This document shows positions 1 to 9,174 of a DNA stretch of 64,000 bases, piece after piece. Source of the stretch: Dehalogenimonas lykanthroporepellens BL-DC-9 (GTDB lineage: Bacteria > Chloroflexota > Dehalococcoidia > Dehalococcoidales > Dehalococcoidaceae). The stretch is from the NCBI GenBank assembly GCA_000143165.1, contig CP002084.1, forward strand, positions 1,240,001-1,304,000, read 5' to 3'. A model generated the notes under the pieces. The model ran no database searches. It was not told the origin of the DNA and saw nothing but the letters and a program-made list of their open reading frames with translations. Position 1 is the stretch's first letter. Every line of letters starts with the position of its first letter. The translations under genes were made by a program, and so were the position numbers.

Positions 1-981
1 TATTTTAAATTGTCTCAGGATATTATTTATGACGGCAAAGACTGTTACATCCGCATGTGCCGTAATTCATGTGACCCTGTATCTGAAATACTTGATAAAA
101 TTAAATCAGAAGGTGTAAATCTAGGTGATTTATGCAATATTAATCAGGGGATTGTGACTGGCGCAGATAAATTAACAAATCGTCATATCGCTAAATATAA
201 TATAAATGGCGTTATAGGGGATGGGATATTTATTTATCCTATCGGCGAATTAATACAATTAGGATTAAGTTCTGATTTGGTAAAACCTTGGTACAAAAAT
301 AGTGATATAAAACGTTTTTACTCTAATATTTATAATAGTTATGAACTATGTCTTACTAATTTTATAGCGGATTTGTCACAATATCCGCTATTCCAACAAT
401 ATTTATCTAATTATAAGTCTATTTTGACTAATCGTAGCCAAATAGAGCATTGCTTGGATTGGTGGGACCTTCATCAAATCAGAATGAAAGACAAGAACAA
501 AACCGGTTATGTAAAAAAAATGATATTTGATGGCCCCAAAATCGTTTCTCCTCAAAGAAGTAATGCGAACACTTTTGCTTATAACGAAGTTCCCTGGTAC
601 GCTAGCGCCGATGTGTATTTTATTACCCAGAAGGATAAGTCCATCAATCTAAAATATGTGCTTGCATTACTCAATTCAAGGTTATATTTCCTCTGGCTTT
701 ATCATCGTGGGAAGCGAAAGGGTGAAATGCTAGAACTCTACCAGGTACCTCTTTCCGAGATTCCCATAAAAAGGCTCAATACTGTTGAACAACGGCCGTT
801 TATTTTGGAAGTTGACAGAATACTGGATATCACCAAAGATGGCGATTATCAAACCAACCCGGAGAAACAAGCACAAGTTAAGGATATCGAGAAAAAGATA
901 GACCAAATGGTGTACGACCTATACGGTTTAAATGGCGAAGAAATCACTGTGGTGGAAGAGAAAGCTAATCCAAATGGCTAA
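1..981 (+). CDS. Eco57I/TaqI-like DNA methylase or type IIG restriction enzyme, C-terminal part (cut by window edge)
   Basis: The frame is open at base 1, so this is the C-terminal part of a longer protein; the TTG at 10 is not a credible start. The visible ~326 residues resemble the C-terminal specificity region of Eco57I/TaqI-type N6-adenine methylases: a 'NINQGIVTGADKL' segment, a 'VKPWYKNSDIKRFY' segment, an 'IVSPQRSN' segment and a 'LALLNSRLYFLWL' helix before a charged C-terminus. This region normally recognises DNA. The catalytic NPPY motif and any nuclease domain would lie upstream of the window. The next gene overlaps it by 8 bases, which suggests translational coupling. The composition is AT-rich, unlike the genes after 8.2 kb, as expected for acquired defence genes. 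Confidence 0.72.
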   Translation, partial: YFKLSQDIIYDGKDCYIRMCRNSCDPVSEILDKIKSEGVNLGDLCNINQGIVTGADKLTNRHIAKYNINGVIGDGIFIYPIGELIQLGLSSDLVKPWYKNSDIKRFYSNIYNSYELCLTNFIADLSQYPLFQQYLSNYKSILTNRSQIEHCLDWWDLHQIRMKDKNKTGYVKKMIFDGPKIVSPQRSNANTFAYNEVPWYASADVYFITQKDKSINLKYVLALLNSRLYFLWLYHRGKRKGEMLELYQVPLSEIPIKRLNTVEQRPFILEVDRILDITKDGDYQTNPEKQAQVKDIEKKIDQMVYDLYGLNGEEITVVEEKANPNG

Positions 982-1363
982 TCCTCTTTATAAAGATACC
1001 GTAACAGGGACCATCGGTGAACTCCTGGTACAACTTCGTTTATTGGAATACGGCGTACAAGCCGCCCCACCAATCAAAGACTCGGGAAATGATCTTGTCG
1101 GCATCAGGGACAGGACAGTGAGATTTATCCAAGTTAAAACTACTGCAAAATCAACTATGAGTATAACTCAAAAGTTAAAGGCTAAAATATTTGATCTGTT
1201 AGTCATCGTTCAGTTCAGCTCAACTACATCCCCATTAAATCTTGATCAGTCTAATATCATAATTTTGAAGAAAGATGACATTATGGACCTAAATAGCGTT
1301 AAAGTGAGTAAGTATGTTCGCTTTAGAATTTGCGAAGAAGTAATTGACCAACTCTGGCCATAA
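974..1363 (+). CDS. small PD-(D/E)XK nuclease-like protein
   Basis: This 129-residue protein starts at ATG 974, inside the end of the methylase gene. An in-frame start at 932 would only add residues overlapping the upstream gene. The order GELLVQLRL (Glu), SGNDLVG (Asp), then FIQVKTT (Gln-x-Lys) matches the catalytic pattern of the PD-(D/E)XK fold: an N-terminal helix with Glu, an Asp at the core strand and a following (E/Q)xK strand. Proteins of this kind are common in restriction and defence loci. It may supply the cleaving activity for the upstream methylase or act with the following genes. This is motif-based inference; the substrate is unknown. Confidence 0.6.
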   Translation: MANPLYKDTVTGTIGELLVQLRLLEYGVQAAPPIKDSGNDLVGIRDRTVRFIQVKTTAKSTMSITQKLKAKIFDLLVIVQFSSTTSPLNLDQSNIIILKKDDIMDLNSVKVSKYVRFRICEEVIDQLWP

Positions 1364-1425
1364 CCCAACTGAATATATTATTTTAATAACGAGCATTCAA
1401 TTCATGATAATGAACGAGGTGCAAA

Positions 1426-1779
1426 ATGATATCAAATGAAGGTCTTGAAAAAGCGCTTGAAGATATCGAGGAACTGAAAAAGACAGTTAATTCTCTCACT
1501 GAAGACTTATTGGTGGATACATCAGAATTGAAAGCCCAGATTTTAGAGTTATCCCGTGAAGTTGCTGGCCTGAGATTAAATGAGCAACACTCTTACCTCA
1601 ACGGTATTCTAACATTCAATAAAGCTCCAAGAGCACTGTTGAATCAAGCCAGTACCGATGCAACAAGGCTTTCAGAAGAAATCAAGCATTCAAATAACCC
1701 TAACGAATGCGTCACAGAATTTATTTCTACATGGCGAGATAAGCTGGATAAGCACAATTATAACTATACCGCTCAATGA
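1426..1779 (+). CDS. hypothetical coiled-coil protein
   Basis: This 117-residue protein has an ATG start 6 bases after GAGGT at 1416-1420. Residues 5-55 are rich in Glu, Lys and Leu with heptad-like spacing (LEKALEDIEELKKTVNSLTE, then a second amphipathic stretch), which predicts a coiled coil. The C-terminal half is polar and contains no motif I recognise. It lies between the nuclease-like gene and the DUF262 gene on the same strand and has the same AT-rich composition, so it probably belongs to the same defence cluster, perhaps as an oligomerisation or sensor subunit. No function is assigned. Confidence 0.55.
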   Translation: MISNEGLEKALEDIEELKKTVNSLTEDLLVDTSELKAQILELSREVAGLRLNEQHSYLNGILTFNKAPRALLNQASTDATRLSEEIKHSNNPNECVTEFISTWRDKLDKHNYNYTAQ

Positions 1780-3403
1780 ATCACGGTAGAGTTGAACAGT
1801 GTTTCAATATATTGATTTAGTTTTGAGCAAAATATTAGGAGGAACTCAACATTGATCAACGCAACAAAAGATAAATTACAGTCTTACTTCTGGGGTGATG
1901 TGCAATATCTCGTTCCATATTTTCAGAGGCCATATGTATGGGATGATGATAATTGGGTAAATTTCTGGGAAAACATTAAGGAAATATACAAGGATTCACA
2001 GGCCAACAAAGACCGAGAGCATTTCATTGGGACTCTCATTTTAAAACAGCGAATTGCCGAGGAACACGGCCAGAATCAATATGATTTGATTGATGGGCAG
2101 CAGCGTCTAACCACTGTATCCATCTTATTGAGATGTCTGCATGACTCATGTAAAGGAACTCTTCCTAAACTAAAAGAACAAATCTATCGCCTAATAGTAT
2201 TCGAGGATGCATGGGGTAAGACATTCTTAAAAATAAGAAGCTGCAGGATAGACCTGCCGTATTTCAAAGCTGTTGTTCAAAATGGCTGCACCACAGGCTT
2301 GGTGAATTCAGAGCACAGGATAATACGAGCGTATAATTATTTTATTAGCCAAGTCCAGGATTATTCAGACGAAGAAATCGATAGTATAAAAAATATATTG
2401 CTCGAAAAAGTCCCGGTAATCAGCATGTTGCTATCTTCAGATGATGATGAGCAGGTTATATTCGATACAATAAACTCCCTTGGAGTAAAACTTACCACCG
2501 CCGAACTATTAAAAAACCACATTTTCAAAGAAGACAAACTGGAAAATCTATACACACAGTTATGGGAACCAGTTTTCGAAGCAGATGAAAGTACAGTCCA
2601 ATTTTGGGATAAAGACAAGACAGCCGGAAGAACTATCAGAAAAAATATAGAAGTACTGCTTTATTGTTATTTAATTATCATGACAAAAAGTGAAATACAG
2701 CTGGATCGTTTGTATAAAGAGTACAAAACCTGGCTTAAAGACCTCTCCATAGAAGATAAAACTAAGTTTTTAATTGACCTTAGACAACACGCAGAAATTT
2801 ATGACGATTTCCCTGAGGGCGAACAGCTGAACGAGATATCCTACGATGAAGACGAAAAACGATTCTTCCATATCATTGAAAACCTCTCAATCACAACAGC
2901 ATATCCGCTGATATTATTCGTCTATCGGGAAGTAGATGACCAATCAGAAAGACTAGAAATATTGAAATTGCTGGAAAGCTATCTTGTTAGAAGAAATATA
3001 TGCCACTTAACAACAAAAAATTACAATAATCTCTTTATTTCCATGATAAAAAAGTTAGTTAAGCAAAAAGAAGATGGGGATAAAATAACCTTACAGAATA
3101 TTAAAGATATTTTGTCTTCTTACACAGAAGACTCAAACAAATTCCCAGAAGATGGCGCTGTAAGATTAGCTTTCAAAGATGCCGTATTGAGCAATCAAAA
3201 CGCTCGCGAAATATTATACTTGATATCTCTATATCAAATATCATCTCCTCTTGCAGATATCCACAAGCTAAGTCTATCAAGCTATTCAGTGGAGCATATG
3301 TTGCCAGTTAAATGGAAGACTCACTGGCCTATTGCCGATATGGACGAACAAAAACAGGCCATGAGGGATAAAACCTTAAAGACTTTAGGTAACTTAACAC
3401 TAG

Positions 3404-4707
3404 CAGGGTGCTGAAATAGGCCGTTTGCAACGATTATACAGGAACAAATGCCAGTATAACCAAACTCTGCGGCCTATTTTAGATGATTTTTATCCCTCCC
3501 GGGGCTTTAGCACCCCCATTTTTGATCCTGTAAGCCCTGAAAGGACACACTTCACCCCTGTGCCGGACTGGCGGGCACCAATTTGGCCATCCGCACCAGA
3601 TTGTAAGCCGCCACCGTCAATTCCGCCCAGAGTTGGTTGCGATTGACACCTTTGTACCTAAGCTTTCGACCTCCTCCCACTGTCTTGACCCAACCGAATA
3701 TCTCCTCAACGCGCTTGCGCACCCTCTGGCTGACACTGTAACCGGCATGCCGGGTGGTACGTCCATCTATCGCCGACCACTTCTTACAGGCTACATGTGG
3801 TGTGGTGTTGAAATCCCGGCAGGTAGTCACAAAATCCTCTGTGTCGTAGCCCTTGTCCGCACCCACCGTTATCCGATGTTTCCCCGGTACCCTCTCCAGC
3901 ATCTCAAGTGCGGTGTCTCTTTCCGCTGTCCCGGTCGCCGTGCTTACCACCACGTCCACTACCAGCCCGGTGCGGTTTTCCATGAGGACATGTCCGGCAA
4001 AACACAATCTGGCTTCTTTGCCCGCCCCTTTTCTGGCCAGCCGGGCCTCTGGGTCGGTGGTTGACCGGTGCGTAGCATTGACCCGGCGTTCGCCGTGGAA
4101 ATCCACACTCGGATTCTTGCCGCCGCCTTTCGGCGGTTCCCCACCGTCCTTCGGCCGAAAGCTCTTCAACGAAGCCCAGGCTTCCAGCAAGGTGCCGTCC
4201 ACGGTGAAATGGTCATCCGATAGCAACTTCTGCCGCCGCGCTTGACTCACCACCGCGCCAAAAAACTCACGTGCTACCTGATGCTCTATCAGTCTCTGCC
4301 TGTTCTTTGAGAAACTCGAGGCGTCAAAACCTGGATCCGTGATGTTGAGATCCATAAACCACTTGAACAGGAGATCATACCGTAGCCGTTCACAGAACTG
4401 CCGCTCACTGCGGATCGAGTAGAGAGCGATAAGCAACGACGCCTTGAGCAGACGCTCCGGCGGTATTGATGGCCGGCCAAAGTCTTCGTACATCTTGTTG
4501 AAAACGGGAGAGAGTTCTTTGAGAGCTTGGTCAACAAGGGGTTTGATTCGCCGGATAGGATGGCCCTGGGGTACAAGCTGATCTGGTGTCAGCGAGCAGA
4601 GCATGAGGGATTGATTTTCTACCTTGCCGCGCAATCTACAGCCTCCGTCAATGGGATGATATATTTTACCCCAATCGCGGATTAATGACGACTTTTTCAG
4701 CACCCTG
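3404..4707 (-). mobile_element. IS5-family insertion sequence, 1304 bp, CTAG target duplication
   Basis: Both ends carry the same 13-bp inverted repeat, CAGGGTGCTGAAA (3404-3416, complement at 4695-4707). CTAG flanks the element on both sides (3400-3403 and 4708-4711), a 4-bp palindromic target duplication as seen for IS5-type elements. One transposase gene fills it on the minus strand. The intact ends and exact duplication point to a recent insertion. Confidence 0.9.
3552..4604 (-). CDS. IS5-family transposase
   Basis: From the first ATG that lies well inside the element (4604) the product is 350 residues: 'LTPDQLVPQGHPIRRI', then 'GRPSIPPERLLKA', the conserved 'YSIRSERQFCERLRYDLLF', a first DDE aspartate in 'HFTVDGTLLEAWAS', a second in 'VGADKGYDT', and the C-terminal Glu region 'RVEEIFGWVKTVGG'. 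This is the domain order of DDE transposases with an N-terminal DUF772 domain. The reading frame extends upstream through the right end of the element into host DNA to 4802, but residues encoded there belong to the interrupted DUF262 gene in antisense and are not part of the transposase. All catalytic segments are present, so it looks functional. Confidence 0.88.
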   Translation of the reverse strand: MLCSLTPDQLVPQGHPIRRIKPLVDQALKELSPVFNKMYEDFGRPSIPPERLLKASLLIALYSIRSERQFCERLRYDLLFKWFMDLNITDPGFDASSFSKNRQRLIEHQVAREFFGAVVSQARRQKLLSDDHFTVDGTLLEAWASLKSFRPKDGGEPPKGGGKNPSVDFHGERRVNATHRSTTDPEARLARKGAGKEARLCFAGHVLMENRTGLVVDVVVSTATGTAERDTALEMLERVPGKHRITVGADKGYDTEDFVTTCRDFNTTPHVACKKWSAIDGRTTRHAGYSVSQRVRKRVEEIFGWVKTVGGGRKLRYKGVNRNQLWAELTVAAYNLVRMAKLVPASPAQG

Positions 4708-4902
4708 CTAGTAGCAAAACGGCTTAACCCTAAATTATCCAATGCCCCATGGGAGAAAAAGAGAGGCACCTTAAAAGAATATTCCAAATTGAAAATAACC
4801 ACTGATTACCTCGACGAAGGTTGGGATGAAACAAGAATCAGCTATCGTGCTGAAGACCTCGCTGAAATAGCTTTAAAAATGTGGGGGAGTTTATAAGCAA
4901 TT

Positions 4903-5259
4903 ATGGTTAATGACACTATTTATGAGAAGTTAAAACAAATCGCTACAAACCAATCCATCACTTATTATAGTGAAATAGCTCCTTTAGCAAGCCTTAATAT
5001 GTCCTCCCCCGAAGACCGTAATAAAATCGCCCACATACTTGACCAAATAAACATTCATGAAAGAGAAGTTGTTCCCAACCGTCCTATGCTATCCGCCGTG
5101 GTTATTCTCAAAGATGACAACATGCCCGGCAGTGGATTTTTTAACTGTGCTGAAGGACTTGGAAAATTCAATGGAGATACCGACGACAAAAAAAGGACGA
5201 TATTCTGGTCTCAGGAACTCAAGCGTGTGTATGATTATTGGGGAAAACCAATAGATTGA
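4903..5259 (+). CDS. conserved small protein of a restriction/defence cluster, function unknown
   Basis: This 118-residue protein starts 6 bases after the stop of the DUF262 gene, so the two were probably co-transcribed. It has an N-terminal helical part ('ITYYSEIAPL', 'DRNKIAHILDQIN') like a small winged-helix fold, then 'RPMLSAVVILKD', 'MPGSGFFNCAEGLG' and a C-terminal 'FWSQELKRVYDYW'. I associate this pattern with a conserved hypothetical family often found near restriction and DUF262 genes, but I cannot name a function. It is intact, but any promoter upstream of the DUF262 gene is now separated from it by the insertion sequence. Confidence 0.6.
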   Translation: MVNDTIYEKLKQIATNQSITYYSEIAPLASLNMSSPEDRNKIAHILDQINIHEREVVPNRPMLSAVVILKDDNMPGSGFFNCAEGLGKFNGDTDDKKRTIFWSQELKRVYDYWGKPID

Positions 5260-5735
5260 TTCAAATGATTTAATAAAAGCTGGAGGTAGAATATGAATTT
5301 TCCGGCGTGGGTGCCAGAGGAAATCCCAGAAAAATATCCCCATCCTGAAATAGCCATTTCAGCCTTGGAAAAGGACGCTACCGAGTGGAGAGCAGCTCAC
5401 GCTTTGTTCTGGCAGTTAACATGCGGTAAATGGCGAACCGGTGCGTTAGACAAAGACGGGATTTTTATCTACTCAAAGGACGAATTACCTTCTTTTGCGA
5501 CATGGGGTGACATGAGCTGTTATGCTTACTGGCTGGATCGTTGCTTGAATATCATCCGCAACACCAAAACCATACCACCATCAGAAAAATTATCTCAGAT
5601 TAATAAATCACCATTGGCTTATGTTCAATTGCACCTGGTTACCCTCCTGTTAAAAGCCTATAAAGAAGGGGAATGGACCACTAGCCAAGAGATTGAAGAT
5701 GTGAGGTCGGATGTCAAATTCGGACACCAAACCTT

Positions 5736-6596
5736 TCATGCCGCCACCAGTCCTGCGTAGAATTGTTGAGCATAAGCCGCCGGCGACAAGAATCCCAGCC
5801 TGGCTTGCCGGCGTTGCCGGTTGTAGAAGATTTCGATATACTCCGTGATCTCCCGGATGGCTTCTTGTCTGGTTCTATAGCGCCGATGATTCACCAGTTC
5901 CTGTTTTAGCGTTCCCCAGAAGCTCTCCATAGGTGCGTTGTCGTAGCAGTTCCCTTTCCGGCTCATGGAAGCTCTCAAGCCAAATCGTTCCAGTAGTCGC
6001 CGGTACTCAAGGGAGCAATACTGGCTACCCCGGTCAGAGTGGTGCAACAGCCCCTCGGCCGGATGTTTAGCGGCCACCGCCCGAAGCAAAGACTCATTGA
6101 CCAGGTTTCTGGTCAAGCGCTTACCCATGGCATATCCGACAATTTCGCCATTCCACAGGTCCTTGTGGCCTGCCAGATACAGCCAACCTTCATCGGTGGA
6201 AATATAGGTGATATCGGTGAGCCATACATCATTCGGCCTGGAGGCCACAAACTTCTGCGCCAACAGGTTTCCGGCTACCGGCAACCTGTGCCTGGAATCC
6301 GTGGTAACCTTGAACTTACGCTTCTGTTTGCAACGTATCCCCAGCTTTTTCCGGATACGCTTGATACGGCAAATACCCACCTTCACGCCGTGCGCTGCCA
6401 AATCCCGCTGTAGTCGCTCCGGCCCATAGGTCTGGCGCGTCCGCTTATCCGCTGCCTTGATCTCCAACTCAAGCCGCGCTTCCTCCTGACCCCGCTTCGA
6501 TAAAGGCCTATCCATCCAGGCATAAAAGCCGCTACCGGAGACACCAAGCATTCGCCGGAGAATAGGGACTGGATATTTGAGCCGCAGTTCTTTCAT
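5736..6596 (-). CDS. IS3-family transposase OrfB (DDE integrase domain), copy 1
   Basis: This 286-residue protein has an N-terminal HTH_21-like region ('YPVPILRRMLGVSGSGFY', 'TYGPERLQRDLAAHG') and an rve integrase core with the acidic triad: Asp in 'DVWLTDITYIS', Asp in 'HHSDRGSQY', and Glu in 'NAPMESFWGTLK'. The start ATG overlaps the orfA stop in ATGA. The product that transposes in IS3 elements is normally an OrfAB fusion made by -1 frameshifting; the frame upstream of this ATG is open back to the slippery A7G run, as required. The transposase looks intact. Confidence 0.92.
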   Translation of the reverse strand: MKELRLKYPVPILRRMLGVSGSGFYAWMDRPLSKRGQEEARLELEIKAADKRTRQTYGPERLQRDLAAHGVKVGICRIKRIRKKLGIRCKQKRKFKVTTDSRHRLPVAGNLLAQKFVASRPNDVWLTDITYISTDEGWLYLAGHKDLWNGEIVGYAMGKRLTRNLVNESLLRAVAAKHPAEGLLHHSDRGSQYCSLEYRRLLERFGLRASMSRKGNCYDNAPMESFWGTLKQELVNHRRYRTRQEAIREITEYIEIFYNRQRRQARLGFLSPAAYAQQFYAGLVAA

Positions 6597-6910
6597 CGCC
6601 GCGTACCGGGCAGCGACTCCCTGGCAAAGTACGCGGCTGCTTTTTTTAATATTTCCCGCTCCATTTTGAGTTCGGCATTTTCCTTCTTTACCCGGGCCAG
6701 CTCCATCTCTACTTCTGTCAGCGGCCGGTATGACTTGCCCACTTCTTCAAGCTTGCCGGCTCTGTGTTTCCTGAGCCAGTTGTCCAAGGTGTTTGACGGC
6801 AGTGCCAGCCGCCTGGCAGCTTCCGCCACAGACAATTTATCCTCTGTCACCAGCTTCACCGCTTCCAGCCTGAACTCCCTCGTATACTTCCCGTGTGGAA
6901 TCCTTTCCAT
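6593..6910 (-). CDS. IS3-family OrfA (HTH protein), copy 1
   Basis: This 105-residue protein has a helix-turn-helix ('EFRLEAVKLV', 'SVAEAARRLALPSNTLDNW') followed by a leucine-zipper-like helix ('ELARVKKENAELKMEREILKK'), as in OrfA of IS3 elements, which binds the terminal repeats. Its 3' part carries the slippery run used to make OrfAB. Stop TGA overlaps the orfB ATG by four bases. Confidence 0.92.
   Translation of the reverse strand: MERIPHGKYTREFRLEAVKLVTEDKLSVAEAARRLALPSNTLDNWLRKHRAGKLEEVGKSYRPLTEVEMELARVKKENAELKMEREILKKAAAYFARESLPGTRR
6640..6649 (-). other. programmed -1 frameshift site of the IS3 element
   Basis: On the minus strand orfA reads TTA AAA AAA GCA. The A7G run is a classic slippery sequence. 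Shifting -1 here gives the orfB frame, which has no stop between this point and the orfB ATG at 6596, so an OrfAB fusion is possible. The same run is at 46114-46123 in copy 2. Confidence 0.6.
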
Positions 6911-8229
6911 CCTGACACCTCCGTCTCTCTATTTTACCTGACTTTGGTGTCCGTTTTATCCATCCTATCTCAATGAACTGGTCGATACCGGACTGACAGC
7001 TTATGAAATGGTGGAACAGGAGGAATTTGAGGGTTGTCTTGTCAGTTCATACCGCGATAAACAACTATTAGCCAAAGCCGGTTTAAGGGAAAGCGATGTG
7101 GAAGAATGGCTATCATCCAACTCATCAGATTCCAGCATGTCATCGGTAAAACGGTATGATTATCCGAAAGATTCCTATTCAGCGCTTCTCTCCGTTTTCC
7201 TTTCTTATGGTTTCAAGCATTTTAAGGGCACTGACGATTATGAAAAAGCCATCATGTATTTTTCGTACGCTATAGCTTTGCGTGTTGGGTCAGATATTTG
7301 TCTAGGAGAAGTGATTAAACAGCAAGAAGCAGTGGACGTTATGGAATACATTCTGGCCCCAGGATTTTCAGTATCTTCTTGGGAAATTGTTGCGGACGCA
7401 TGTGCCCTGATTCACGATAACCTCGAAAGTATCTCTGATACGGAAGATATAGACAGAGATCTTGAAGTGACCGACTCTCAAGGCAAAACGCAATTTGCTT
7501 CGGACTACTGGCAGAAAGCTAAAACATTGGCTGAAACTAAAATGGCACCTGAACAGCTTAGAGATTATTTAAATCTCAAGGAAAATGACTGGCATAAAAC
7601 CAGATTATTTACAGATTTCTTCAAAGAGTATATGAATTTGTTTTCTACGGAAGGGTTGCAAAACCTGATTGCGATGGAAATAAATTGGTACTCAAACGAA
7701 GCCCAAGGTGCCACCAAAGGTGGAGCAATCAGTTCATTAGACAAATGTATGCGCCATGAATTGGAATATCTTGTGTTTAAGCCAATTCAACCCCATATCG
7801 ATGCAATCTTTAGGAATAAGGACCTTGTTGTATCATTATCTTTGTCTGCCAAAGATAAACCGCAGCATCTTGGGTTAAGAAATATGTCACTTATCTTAAG
7901 TGCAGTAGGTAATCAAGACATTAGAGATACCAGGCTTATTCCTCCTTTCGAAGCGATAATAAAACTTGGATTTAAAAAAGCGAGTCTGGGATTTATATTT
8001 AACGAACTGCCTGAATTTCTAAAAAAGCTTTCAGATTGCAGGAATGAGCAGCAACACGGTAGCCTTGACAAAAATACGATTAAAGTATTCGAGGTCTTAA
8101 GAGACCAAGCTTTGGGAATCGGAGCACCCGGAATACTAAAAAGAATGCTTATTGCTAAATCAGAGAAAAAACAAGGTCCAGAGAGCTAATACGCGTCAAG
8201 AGATCTTTTGACACCTTACCTTTCCAATC

Positions 8230-8249
8230 AGTGACACACCGCTGTCACT
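8230..8249. promoter_or_regulatory. inverted repeat upstream of the ARPP-1-type gene (possible operator)
   Basis: AGTGACA-CACCGC-TGTCACT is a perfect 7-bp inverted repeat with a 6-bp spacer, lying 44 bp before the start codon. TTGACA occurs just upstream (8208-8213), but no convincing -10 is correctly spaced. It could be a repressor site; the regulator is unknown. Confidence 0.35.
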
Positions 8250-8292
8250 AGCCCGTGTTATCCTCATCTCAGACAAGCTGAAGGAGGATGAC

Positions 8293-9145
8293 ATGGACGT
8301 ATTTACCAACAAATACCTGACCGGGCGAAGGAATACTGGATTACCTGACATTTCAGGACGCCTTCGACGCCGGCCAGATCAAGATTACCGAAGTCGACCG
8401 GCACGGTGATGTGCCAAAATTGAAGGTTATCAACAGCGGTAAACTTCCGGTGTTGCTGGTGGACGGTGAGGAACTGCTGGGGGCTAAGCAGAACCGGGTG
8501 CTCAATGCCAGTATCCTGCTTACGGAAAACTCCGAGACCATCATTCCGGTAAGCTGTACCGAGCATGGCCGGTGGCACGCCCGGCAGGAGCACTTCACAC
8601 CGAGTGACGCCTTCATCGCAAAAAATGTCCGGGCTAGAAAAAACAGTTCGGTGGCCAGCTCCCTGAGGATACACCGTGAATACCGCTCCGACCAGGACCA
8701 GGTGTGGAACGACATCGCAGAGGTTTCCGACCGGCTTGGGGTAAATTCCGACACCGATGCGTACCAGGATACCGTCCAGGCCAGAATCAAGGATATCCAG
8801 CAGTATATTGAATCCCTGCCCTGCCGGGAAGGCCAGACCAGATTACTGGTGTTTCTGAGCGGAAGTCCGGTTGGATTGGATATATTTTCCTCGCCGGACA
8901 TCTACCGGAAATTTCACGCCAAAATCATCCGCAGTCACGCCCTGGATATTCCGAAACAGGGTAAGGCGGGGGTGACGCCTTCGAAACAGGCGGCTACCGA
9001 TTTCATCGGCGATATCGTCAAGTGCGGAGAGACGGCGCATCCGTCGGTGGGTTACGGGACGGACTACCGGTGCCAGTCCGACCGGATTACCGGGGCGGCG
9101 CTTGTGTATGGGGAAGAGGTGATCCACGGGGGATTTTTGGTATAA
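8293..9145 (+). pseudogene. ARPP-1 (DUF6569)-type protein gene with a one-base frameshift near its start
   Basis: A strong ribosome site (AAGGAGG, 8281-8287) precedes ATG 8293, which encodes MDVFTNKYLTG and then loses frame. The downstream frame carries 'LDYLTFQDAFDAGQIKITEV' and then 'LLVDGEELLGAKQNRVLN', 'TIIPVSCTEHGRW' and 'VFLSGSPVGLDIF', which I recognise as the ARPP-1/DUF6569 family. Removing one G from the GGG run at 8321-8323 joins the two frames into a 283-residue protein of normal layout. As it stands, translation from the good start gives a short peptide, and the GTG at 8411 lacks the first ~39 residues. The shift may be real or a sequencing error. The function of the family is not established. 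Confidence 0.75.
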
Positions 9146-9174
9146 GTTGAAACTTGGGGCAATTTTCATCTTTC

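Larger units (their letters stand above)
1852..4896 (+). pseudogene. DUF262/DUF1524 (GmrSD-like) gene interrupted by an IS5-family element
   Basis: The gene starts at TTG 1852 after AGGAGGA (1837-1843). The N-terminal DUF262 domain shows 'VPYFQRPYVW', 'HFIGTLIL' and 'LIDGQQRLTT', the ParB/sulfiredoxin-like NTPase motif of GmrS and related anti-phage proteins. The C-terminal DUF1524 domain (His-Me finger) begins with 'YSVEHMLP' and 'LGNLTL', then breaks at 3403 where the transposon enters. Dropping 3404-4711 (element plus one CTAG copy) and continuing at 4712 gives an uninterrupted reading frame of 578 residues to TAA 4894-4896, including the family-typical stretch after LGNLTL with several Asn and Lys. 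The IS adds a stop soon after entry, so the present product lacks the end of the nuclease domain and is presumably inactive. GmrSD-type proteins cleave modified phage DNA; that role is family knowledge. Confidence 0.85.
5702..6972 (-). mobile_element. IS3-family insertion sequence, copy 1, 1271 bp, ATG target duplication
   Basis: The element begins TGAGGTCGG and ends CCTATCTCA, with imperfect 27-bp inverted repeats whose inner ends share CGGACACC. A 3-bp ATG duplication flanks it (5699-5701 and 6973-6975), normal for IS3 elements. It carries orfA and orfB on the minus strand. A copy of identical length at 45176-46446 shows one base difference by eye: G at 6320, T at 45794. Confidence 0.92.
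5293..8189 (+). pseudogene. large defence-island protein with C-terminal HEPN-like motif, interrupted by an IS3-family element
   Basis: It starts at ATG 5293 after GGAGGTAG. The frame is cut at 5701 by the IS3 element; skipping 5702-6975 (element plus one ATG duplication) and resuming at 6976 restores a single frame of 540 residues ending at 8189. The remaining halves are a 5' piece that runs into the element and a 3' piece with a possible start at ATG 7008. The N-terminal third contains Trp- and Tyr-rich helices; the C-terminal quarter has 'LPEFLKKLSDCRNEQQHGS', in which R-N-E-Q-Q-H fits the R-x4-6-H signature of HEPN ribonucleases used by many toxins and abortive-infection proteins. I do not recognise the whole protein. 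The HEPN reading rests on one motif in a helical context. AT-rich like its neighbours. Confidence 0.75.

Noticed and set aside
4605-4802. N-terminal extension of the IS5 transposase
   Set aside because: It crosses the inverted repeat into the interrupted DUF262 gene and is encoded by host DNA.
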